The position numbers and the translations under genes are program-made. Shown here one piece after another: positions 38,501 through 50,500 of a stretch of DNA of 64,000 nt. The stretch comes from Tubiluchus corallicola. Its lineage: Eukaryota; Priapulida; Priapulimorpha; Priapulimorphida; Tubiluchidae. Each line of letters starts with the position of its first letter. Within the stretch, counting starts at the first letter, position 1. Under the pieces are notes generated by a model, which ran no database searches, was not told the origin of the DNA, and was given only the letters and a program-made list of their open reading frames with translations. The stretch spans positions 51,001 to 115,000 of the forward strand of contig JAQGDQ010000226.1 of assembly GCA_030141605.1 (NCBI GenBank), read 5' to 3'.

Positions 38501-41500
38501 TTTTTGTCTAAACACTTCATGGCGTACCTGCAAATGTCAAAGTAGTAAGATCATTGACAAAAGAACAATGACGGCAGCAAACGCAACAACACACGATTAC
38601 GGATACGCCAGGTTTTAGTTGTAAGCAGTAATTAGGAGACCATAATGAATTAACATTTCGTTGGCATTAGTTATCCCAAGTTTTTGATATTTTGCCAAGT
38701 GAAAAATAAGTTCAATATTACATGGAAATTGTGGATAAAATTTGACATTTTATTACCGGTCGACAGATCACATATAAATAGATGTTATGGTTTATTGATA
38801 AGGTTTCTACAATTGACTGAAGTTTCTGTAATAAATATTAAGTTCACATTATGGGCCAGCAAAACTTTTTCAACAATATAGTTAGACCAGACAGTACAGT
38901 GTCATAAGTAACAGTAATGTCTGCTTTCCAGTGATAAGGTTTCTTCAAATTGGCTGAAGCTTGTAATAAATATTAAGTTCACATTATGGGCCAGTAAACC
39001 TTTTCAACAATATAGTTAGACCAGACAGTAGAATCATAAGTAACAGTAATGTCAGCTTTCCAGTGATAAGGTTTCTACAATTGACTGAAGTTTCTGTAAT
39101 AAGTTCACATAATGTGCCAGCAAAACTTTTTCAACAATATAGTTAGATCAGACAGTAGAATCATAAGTAACAGTAATGTCTGCTTTCCAGTGATAAGGTT
39201 TCTACAATTGACTGAAGTTTCTGTAATAAATATTAAGTTCACATTATGGGCCAGCAAAACTTTTTCAACAATATAGTTAGACCAGACAGTAGAATCATAA
39301 GTAACAGTAATGTCTGCTTTCCATCTGGAAGGTTGTGGATTCATGGATTCATACCTAAAACTTTAAGAATGCTACCTGCAGTTGCCCTGCCTGGCACACG
39401 GTTTTTAGCATTAAAGAGGGGTAATATTAATCTCTGTGTTATGTAGACCGACCTAGGTTGTTATTTGTGCGCTTGCAAACCAAAACCGTCCATAAGTCGG
39501 CATAGTTAAAATGCACTATGATGCTTCAATGTAGAGTGCACTAAAAATTTGGTCAAATGTCAATTTTTTCTTTTTCATAAAACAAGCGCTAAGTATATTG
39601 GACTTTTATGTTCTAGCACCAAATTATCAAGAAAATGCTAAAAAATACTAAAAATTTAATTTTACAACCCGCACCCACTTTTCTAGCTAGAAACTAGCAA
39701 GGCAATTGTAAAAATTTTATTTGCAGGAAGTGAAAAGTTTATCATGCTTCGCAGTTGATATTTATGGTCGAAATGTGGTTAAAAATTTGATGCCTAGTAG
39801 AATACTAAGACGAATCCTTACATCGCAGCCATTAACCATTTTGGAAGAAAGGTAATGGAGTTTATCGCTTCGGCAAGCAAATTTTTGTCTGAATGTAACA
39901 GAGTTGTGCAGCATTTATAAGTTAGAAATTCGTTTGCTCGGATAAATTTTCAATGTTTCTGTTTAGCTTAAAACAACAAAAAAATGTGACAGAGTTATTT
40001 GATATTTGCTAGACGGGAATATAAGTATTGATCCAGGTAGCGAGACTAGTTTTACGAATAGAAATCCACTTCGTTAGGTATGTTAACGACAACGATAAAA
40101 ACCTTCGACGTTTATCGATTATCGGTACGTCGATACGTTATCATTACCATTAACATACTAACGAAGTGGATTTTTGTTCGTAAAAGTTTTGCTAGCCGGA
40201 TCGATACTTATGTTCGTGTATCGATACGAAAAATTAGTTTTTATCGTACCGATATTATTCCAGGAATGTCACTATCGTATCAATTTGACACGTATCACTC
40301 CTTATTGCTTACCTTTATAAAATTTCTTCACTTTTCTATTTATTTACAGTAATTATGCAAGGAAGTGGATAAAAAAGAATTATTTAAAATTATAAGCTTG
40401 TCAGACGCCGAATCATTTTCTTGTACTTTCACCTGGCAATAAGGGCTATCTTCATTCTGAATCATATTGACAAAGTACAGAGACCCCTTTATTCACTTTG
40501 ATACTGATGCGCAGATGACAAATACACTGTACGGCATTTTTAGTGTCACTTTCCTGGTCATGTGCAGCTCACATAGATAAATATTTTTATCCGAGTAATA
40601 TGTTTATAATGTATGTATGTTTAATAAAGGAGCTTATTTACTTATGAACCATTATGGTAAACAAACTTGTGTTTCATAACTAGCAGCCATTTAAGTATAC
40701 AGCACTGAATGGGCTGAAGTACTTCATAATTTCAATTATTAATGATACTTTTTTGTGTGGTGCATAAATTGTCAGTATCGCTTGTATCGTTTGAAATAAT
40801 TTATCGTATCGACTAAAAATAGTTTATCATTACCGTATCGTTGGAAAAAAGTATCGTATCAAATTTGTATCATTTAACACCTTTACACTAAGGTAATAAA
40901 CATCCTTTTCTTCATAAACGCCTCTCCATACTTGTCACTTGTGTTCGCTAACATGCAATCCTCGCTGATAACGTAATTTACAATCTGCGTGCGCTAATCT
41001 TAATTACGTTAATTAATAACCTCATTAATGGATACTTTATGTGGACTCCCTGAAGGCTTCTGTCTGCAACGGATACATAAAATAAATTTCACTTAATTAA
41101 GCCAAGTACCATGAAAGGTTAATGCAAATTTTCTGCTTAGGAAGTGAACTTTTGCGTTACTTACATTTTGCCCGTATCGGCCTTTCTACAGCCGTAGACT
41201 TCCCCAAAACCTCCTCGCCCGATTATCCGATGAACACTGAAGTCATTCATTGTTAACTGAAAAACCAAATAAAAAGTATTAAATGTATTGTGAAATGTAT
41301 TAGTAAATGTATTAATGTGTTATGAAATGTATTACTACGTGTCTTATGAAAATGTATTGTGAAATGTATTAAATGTGTTATGAAACGTATTACTAAATGT
41401 ATCGTGAAATGTATTAGTAAATGTATTAAATGTGTTACGAAATGTATTACTAAATGTATTAAATGTATTGTGAAATGTATTAGTAAATATATTAAATGTG

Positions 41501-44500
41501 TTATGAAATGTATTAGTAAATGTGTTATCAAACGTATTACAAAATGTATTATTAAATGTATTATGAAATGTATTAGTAATTGTATTAGTAAATGTATTAA
41601 ATGTGTTATAAAATGTACTACTAACTGTATTATGAAATGTATTACTAAATGTATTAAACGTATTATGAAATGTATTAGTAAATGTATTAAATGTGTTATG
41701 AAATGTATTACCAAATGCATTAAATGTATTGTAAAATGTATTACTAAATATATTAGATATGTTATGAAACGTATTACTAAACGTATTAAATGTATTATGA
41801 AATGTATCAAAGGCATTATGAAATGTATTAGTAAATGTGTAAAATTTAAGAAATGAAATGTATTACTAAACGTATAAAACATATTATTAAATGTATTAAT
41901 TGGCACTATGTATTTTTATTGCATTACATGTCACATTTTTATATGCAATTAACGATCTGCACTGTGGGAAAACACACTAATGCTCTTCCCAGGCCATTGT
42001 TATCACACTGACAGCTAAGTTCTCAATTAATGGAAAAGCACGGTTTTGAAACTCGGTATTCCCGCGGGAGTCCTTTAATGACCGTCATCGTAAAGCAAGA
42101 AGAGGTTTTTAATGAGCATTAATGCTACGCAGTTTTCTCAAACAAAATCATTTAATGAGGTTCTCGTCGCGCGGGGAAACATCGAGGAAACTCAATGACA
42201 TTTACTGTCACAAGTGCAGGAGGCTGTCGGGTTTCTACAGGTAGGACAGGTTAATTATTCCTGGAGGCAGTTAGGAAAATGGTAGAACAGAAGACAACTG
42301 TCTGTCCTGCTTGCCAGATTTACACAGAATGGGAAGCGGATGACCGAAGGTGACTTTAGTGCAGTGTGATTTGACCTTGAGTACACTGTACCTCTGATCT
42401 TGAGTGCAGTGCACTTTAACCTTGACTGCTGTGTGTTTTGACGTTAAGTGCAATGTGATTTGACCTTGAGTGCAGCGTGCGTTAGCCTTGAGTGCAATGC
42501 ACTTTGACCTTGAATACACTGTCCTCTGACCTTGACTGCAGTGTGCTTTGACCTTGAGTGCAGTGTGCTTTGAGCTTGAATGCAGTGTGCTTTAGCCTTC
42601 AGTGCAATGTGCCTTGACCTTGAGTACACTGTCCTCTGACCTTGGGTGCATTGTCCTCTGAATTTGAGTGCAGTGTGCTTTGATCTTGAGTACACTGTAC
42701 TCTGACCTTGAGTGCAGGGTGCTTTAGTCTTCAGTGCAATGTGCTTAGACCTTGAGTACGCTGTCTTCTGACCTTGAATGCAGTGTGCTTTAGCCTTCAG
42801 TGCAATGTGCCTTGACCTTGAGTATACTGTCCTCTGACCTTGAGTACACTGTCCTCTGACCTTGGGTGCAGTGTCCTCTGAATTTGAGTGCAGTGTGCTT
42901 TAATCTTGAGTACACTGTACTTTGACCTTGATTGCAGGGTGCTTTAGTCTTCAGTGCAACGTGCCTAGACCTTGAGTACGCTGTCTTCTGACCTTGAGTG
43001 CAGTGTGCTTTAGCCTTTCGTGCAAAGTGCCTAGACCTTGAGTACACTGTCCTCTGACCTTGAGTGCAGTGTCCTCTGACCCTGAGTACACTGCCCTCTG
43101 ACCTTGAGTGCAGTGTCCTCTGACCTTGAGTACACCGTCCTCTGACCTTGAGTACAGTGTCATCTGATCTTCAAAACAATGTACATTGACGTTGCTGCAC
43201 CAAGCAATAATATAGGGTATAGGGTAAAACGTTTAAAAAACAATTGCAATTTAAACAAGGTACAAGAAGAGGTTTTTCTTGTCTATGTAAGCAATAAGCA
43301 TTCGATCCTGTAACTCAGCTCGATACAAGAACAATGCCAAGTGAAGACAGTCATGCCAGCTTTTGACAGACTAAGTAACTAAGCCGAATGAGCAACATTA
43401 AAGAGCAAAAAATGAAAGCACAGTAGCAAATGAGCACAAAAACCCAATAATAGTATAACCAAAAAATACAACGACACAAAATGCAAAAAAATGAATAAGT
43501 AGCTTCACACAAGAAGAATTAACGTCAAGCTAAGAAATGATGTTAATTACAAAAAAAAACAATATTTTGATTTTTCAAGTTGAGACCATCGGTTAGAAGA
43601 ATTAAGATGTTTAGAAGTGGCATACGGTCAATGTTGTTAAATAAGCTCTGACAGGTTGTAAACTAAGCACATTACGGGTGCAGGTAAAAACCTATTATGA
43701 CTCAGTCAGGTGTCAACACAGATTTGCCTTTGAATTAATATTGATGTGCAGTTCTAAAGAAAACCTGTCAGGAGTTTTGCTTCGTCAGTTGAGTAACCTG
43801 TATGACAGAAATACGCAATCAGCAACACAAACACTTCACTGCTACAGGAGAGCCTGGTATTGGTCATGTGGGAGGAAAATGAAACAACACTTAGTCAGGT
43901 CAGGAAAAGGATGGGTGACCACCTCTAAGCAGTTTCGTCAATCAGGCTGTTTAACTATTTTTTAATTTATTGACATTTATACATATATTAAGATAGTATA
44001 AATGAACGAAATGAACAAGCATAAGCACACTTATGCTGATCCTATAAAACAGAAACAAAATCTATACAAACGATGCATTAAAATCTAATACATCTCATTA
44101 AAAGGTTCCCTATAAATCTGTACAGGATTTTTTATACAATAATATGGCGTAGAGGCATGGCTTGGAGATGACCAATTAGGTCAATGATAATCTTACTTGT
44201 TTCAGATAAAGTTACAACAAGGCAGTAAATTAACGTTAGCTAATTTATTGTTAAAAACAGACAAACTAGCTGCAAGAACTACAGGAGAATCCGGAGCATT
44301 CCAAAAGTTTACAACTCTGTAACATAGAACTAACAACGAACTGATTAAATTCAATGATCAACGAAGAACTGATTTAATTCAATGATCCACAACGAACTGA
44401 TTTAATTCAATGATCCACGAAGAACTGATTTAATTCAATGAGCCACGAAGAACTGATTTAATTCAATGATCCACGAAGAACTGATTTAATTCAATGATCA

Positions 44501-47500
44501 ACGAAGTACTGACTTAATGCAATGATCAACGAAGAACTGATTTAATTCAATGATCCACGAAGACCTGATTTAATTCAATGATCAACGAAGAACTGATTTA
44601 ATTCAATGATCAACGAAGAACTGATTTAATTCAATGATCCACGAAGAACTGATTTAATTCAATGATCCACGAAGAACTGATTTAATTCAATGATCCACGA
44701 AGAACTGACTTAATTCAATTATCCACAAAGAACTGACTTAATTCAATGATCCACAAAGAACTGACTTAATTCAATGATCCACAAAGAACTGACTTAATTC
44801 AATGATCCACGAAGAACTGATTTAATTCAATGATCCACAACGAACTGATTAAATTCAATGATCAACGAAGAACTGACTTAATGCAATGATCAACGAAGAA
44901 CTGACTTAGTTCAATGATCCACGAAGAACTGATTTAATTCAATGATCAACGAAGAACTGATTTAATTCAATGATCAACGAAGAACTGATTTAATTCAATG
45001 ATCAACGAAGAACTGATTTAATTCAATGATCCACGAAGAACTGATTTAATTCAATGATCCACGAAGAACGATAATTCAATGATCCACGAAGAACTGACTT
45101 AATTCAATGATCCACAAAGAACTGACTTAATTCAATGATCCACAAAGAACTGACTTAATTCAATGATCCACAAAGAACTGATTAAATTCAATGATCCACA
45201 AAGAACTGATTTAATTCAATGATCCACAAAGAACTGATTTAATTCAATGATCCACAAATAACTGATTTAATTCAATGATCAACGAAGAACTGATTTAATT
45301 CAATGATCAACGAAGAACTGATTTAATTCAATGATCCACGAAGAACTGATTTAATTCAATGATCCACGAAGAACTGATTTAATTCAATGATCCACGAAGA
45401 ACTGACTTAATTCAATGATCCACAAAGAACTGACTTAATTCAATGATCCACAAAGAACTGACTTAATTCAATGATCCACAAAGAACTGACTTAATTCAAT
45501 GATCCACAAAGAACTGATTTAATTCAATGATCCACAAAGAACTGACTTAATTCAATGATCCACAAAGAACTGACTTAATTCAATGATCCACAAAGAACTG
45601 ATTAAATTCAATGATCCACAAAGAACTGATTTAATTCAATGATCCACAAAGAACTGATTTAATTCAATGATCCACAAAGAACTGATTTAATTCAATGATC
45701 AACGAAGAACTGATTTAATTCAATGATCCACGAAGAACTGATTTAATTCAATGATCCACGAAGAACTGATTTAATTCAATGATCCACGAACTGACTTAAT
45801 TCATGATCCACAAAGACGACATTCAATGATCCACAGACGACTTAATTCAGTCCACAAAGAACTGACTTAATTCAATGATCCACAAAGAACTGATTAAATT
45901 CAATGATCCACAAAGAACTGATTTAATTCAATGATCCACAAAGAACTGATTTAATTCAATGATCCACGAAGAACTGATTTAATTCAATGATCAACGAAGA
46001 ACTGATTTAATTCAATGATCCACGAAGAACTGATTTAATTCAATGATCCACGAAGAACTGACTTAATTCAATGATCCACAAAGAACTGACTTAATTCAAT
46101 GATCCACAAAGAACTGACTTAATTCAATGATCCACAAAGAACTGACTTAATTCAATGATCCACGAAGAACTGACTTAATTCAATGATCCACGAAGAACTG
46201 ACTTAATTCAATGATCCACGAAGAACTGACTTAATTCAATGATCCACGAAGAACTGATTTAATTCAATGATCCATGAAGAACTGACTTAATTCAATGATC
46301 CACAAAGAACTGATTTAATTCAATGATCCACGAAGAACTGACTTAATTCAATGATCCACGAAGAACTGGGGATGAAGATATCTTTCACTCTGTGATCTTT
46401 ATGCCAAAGATGTACTTAATTACATTTCATGAAAGATAAAAAATTGTATTGTGTCAATGCCAAGACGAATGGTAGGTCACTATCACCTGGCCTAAACATT
46501 GACGAAGTGGACTTATGTGAACTACTATGCAATTACAGATAAGTGTTCAATTCGCATGAAACCCACTTAGAAGCAAGATCGGTTTAACAACCCTTCCAAA
46601 TCGCCAATTTGCTTCATCCAGAATGTTCTCAGACTCAGTCAAGCATGCTGTCACGATGATTCTACCAGCAATTTCTGGAACTGCGCCAAAAGTGTGGCAA
46701 TTTATCCAATGTGCCACTGAGCAAGCAGCCAATCATGAAGCTGGCTTGAAGTAACAATAGAAGACAGAGAGAGAGAGTGTGTTTAAAATGAAAGGAATTT
46801 TGCACAATTTTGCTTATATCGTGCATTTATTCACGGTGTCGCGAAGTTCGTCTTAATTACTTCGCGTTTCATTAACTTGACTTGTGAATATTACATTGTG
46901 TCTTCTTGCTCATCTCTCTTTCATAATTTTTTCATCTCATTTCATCCTTTTTTAGGCTTGTTATAATATTGAAATAGCTTAAATTTCCCTCTAATCTTAC
47001 TGCACTTATTTGCTTCTGAATGACCTTTTACATTAATAGTGTTCTAGTTTTCTGTATTTAAGCTGTGCAAGACAGGTCTACCTTGAACATTTAGACCTGT
47101 GGGCTAGCCAGGCTAATTGTTCTGTGTTTTAGTATAGTGGTATTTTAGTATTGATAATAATTATGTTATTTGATTTTGTGATTGTACCTGCTGGTATTGA
47201 TGTTATAATATAATTCCCAGTGACTTGTTAATAATTGTATTTTTTGATTATTTGATTGAAAAAGCTAACAGGCTTAATAAATGTGGGCAAAGTTTAATTC
47301 AGTAACACCTCTACCAGCTATTTGCTTGCCCACACACACGGGGAGAAAGAAATCCGAAAAAAACCCCGTGTGTCATTTTTCTACAAATGGAGCAGCATTT
47401 GCTTGAAAGCACTTCAGACACGACACAATGAGATGGAAGGCTAGCGAGCCGACTATTGGGAAAATTGATAGAAACAGAAATAGGTGCATTTATGCCAAAA

Positions 47501-50500
47501 CCGAAGACCCTGATATGGTCACCTTAGTAGATGTTAGACAAATTTGAGAATGTAGGAAATCAAATTTCACTTAAAAATAGCAAACTAATTTGTCACTCTT
47601 CAGTACGTCTGCCGAAGTGGGAAAAATGTCAAACGAGACAGAAACAACTCAGTTTAATTATACACTCACATCACGCGTAACACGAGGTAAAGTTAAATAT
47701 AGACACAAGGCAATTAGTTTACAGGTAGTATGTAGGGCTTCAGTAAAAAAAAATTAAAACAAATTTCAACCGCAGTGGCTTCTTTCTAATTTAATTACGC
47801 TAATGTTTGCATTTAAATTGATTGCAAAATAAAGATTTGCAAAACCAAGTACAAGACACATCCAATATATATATATATATACATACATGTATGTTTGTTT
47901 CGTCACAATTCATTAATACATGTACACTTTTTAATACTAAGCAAATTTAGTAGATAAATTAAGAGTAATCATAATTTATGATCGGGTTAGCGGGAAAAAA
48001 TAATACTACTATTTACATATATACAATTTTTATACATTAGGCACACTAGGCCTACATACATGACCAAATCAGTAATAGTTTTACACTGTTGTAAGATATT
48101 TTTTTAATACAGCTAACTGGTTATTGTTAAGCTGAACGCCAAGAACTCCACCCATTGCTTACAGTAATTACATTAATCCATTAATAATATTAATTCCATT
48201 AATAATAAAATTTCCATTAATAATGGTTTCTCTGTGTGCACGATTAATATATCATTTTATAAAATCATTTAATTTTAATTCATGTGACAGTAAAGCAACA
48301 CTCTTACTAAACTCTAGTGAACCGCTTAAATATTATCCCCGTATATGCTTTCAAGATGTCTTCCTAAAGGATAGAAGACTTCCACAAGGACAGAGGACTT
48401 CCAAAAGGACAGAAGACTTCCAAGAGGAAGAGGACTTCCTAGAAGACAAAGGTCTTCCCATATGACTTTTTAGAGGACACAGTTTTTAAAATCTTCAGCA
48501 GAACTCGGCCGTTGTCGGCTATCTTGGAGACCATTCTGAACAAAACAAAACAGCAAGCTTGGCTGAACGTGTCTTGGTAAATTTCCAGGATGCATCCAAT
48601 TGCACGGAAAAAGAGGATAAATTATTGTTACACCTGATAAAAATGCAGTTTCTCACTCACCTGAATGTTTAACTCCAGATTCTTCCATTGGCAAAACCTC
48701 ACATATTTTTCACTGAAAGTAGAGTTAAAACTTATTATTACATAAGTTATGAATAGTACAGTCAACCTCGAATATAAGCTACTCGGATATAAGGGACTTT
48801 CGGTTATAAGGGACGATATCCTCAGGTCCCGTGTAATAGAAACACAGGTAAATTACCTTGCATATAAGGGACCCTATGATCAAAGAGAAATTGATAGATT
48901 TTTAACCTCAATTTTTCGTAAACCCGGCCCTCGAACAGCTCAGTTTCCGCATTCACATACATCTCACATTATTGAAGGAGGTTCCTATATACCGTTTGCA
49001 CTGAATATGTAGCAATAATCCATAAAAATATGGGTAAAAGTGCAGAAAAGTAGAGGTCTAGATACACCCTCGATCTGACTCAACTTCCATAAGGAACATT
49101 GGATATAAGGGACAGTTTTTCCGGTCTGGAGGTGTCCCTTATGTCCGAGGTTGACTGTGTTCAAATAAAGGCAGTCAAAGAAAAAATGGCAATCTTTCTT
49201 ATGCAATTGCTATGTTTCCTTGACCATTCGCTTACCTCATAGCTGTGCATGATTATGTTACACGAAAAAAATAAATTACTTTTCAATCAAATAAGAAAAT
49301 GATCAATAAAGTTGAATCAATAAAACAGAAGTTTGAAAATTTAAATAGAAAATTCTGTTTAAAGACAATCTGGTTGAAGATTATGCATTTGACTTCCCGC
49401 AGATGGCGCACTCATTGAGGCAGAGAAATTTTGTAATTTTCGCTACAATAATTCAATTTATTTCTTCAACTCACAAATACAGGATGTTTCAAAAGTCAGA
49501 ATGCACTCCATTTTTTACATTTTTTTAACATACAAAGCAAAATGGTTGAAAGTTCGTACATACAGGGTTCCCACAGAATTTTAAAATAAATTTTCCAGAC
49601 TTTTCCCTGACCAAAAACTGATTTTCCATGACCAAGATAAGCAGAAATTGCATTACCAGTAAACACATTCAAACATTTTTGTGTAAAGACATTCATACAT
49701 ATACTGATATATGATGTGTTGGCACATTTGCAGTAGTGCTAACGAAATTTCACTAACCACATTAAATAAACTTTCTTAATCCAGTCATTATTTTTGGAAC
49801 AGAAATGGAAACTGGGAACCTGCCATAGCAAAATTTTATTTGAACACGAATCGCTGACAAATATGTTTGGAAAAATATCAGTTCGCGGTGATTATTTTTG
49901 CAACCCTTTCCAATTTCCCGCACTTTTCACCCCGTTTTCATCATTTTCCCCGACTTTTTACCAAATTATCTTTTTCCCTGACTTTTCCATGACTTTCCAG
50001 GATAGCCTGTATTTTCAAGGATTTCCCAGGATTTTCCCTGACTGTGGAAACCCTCTGAACTAAAACTTTCGGAAATTCTTTTTGACAAATTAAATGATAA
50101 TCGGAGAAGAATTACTGCACTATTAGGCTTGTATCTTGCTGTTGGCTCATAAAAAATCACCGTGAGCCAAATCGCGGTGTTCCACTCCAGTGGCAACCAA
50201 TCCACCGGGATGATGCGAGATGGATGGCGTAATAATGGTGATCTAGTTAAAGCTTAAAGGACAAGAAAAGGACAGCAGGATGCGCCACTTAACAGCATTT
50301 TGATGCGTATATCGTACCCGCATACAAAGGAATTTTTGTTCGTTTTCATTTTAGATCTCCCGCAATGCTGTTCCGACGGCGCCATTACATTACATCACCT
50401 ACGCCACGTAAATCAGGGGAAGAAAAGGTAATGTTAAATTATGTCCCAAAAAACTTTCCGTGCAAATCTATATTGCTTAGCATTTCGCTTACCTGCTGGA

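Noticed and set aside
41253-41906. Open frames of 165 and 217 codons on opposite strands
   Set aside because: Product of the 33-bp array; Lys-Cys-Ile or Ile-His-Leu repeats without homology.
42271-43163. Several minus-strand open frames with KVKxHCTQGQ patterns
   Set aside because: By-products of the 22-bp array (66 bp equals 22 codons).
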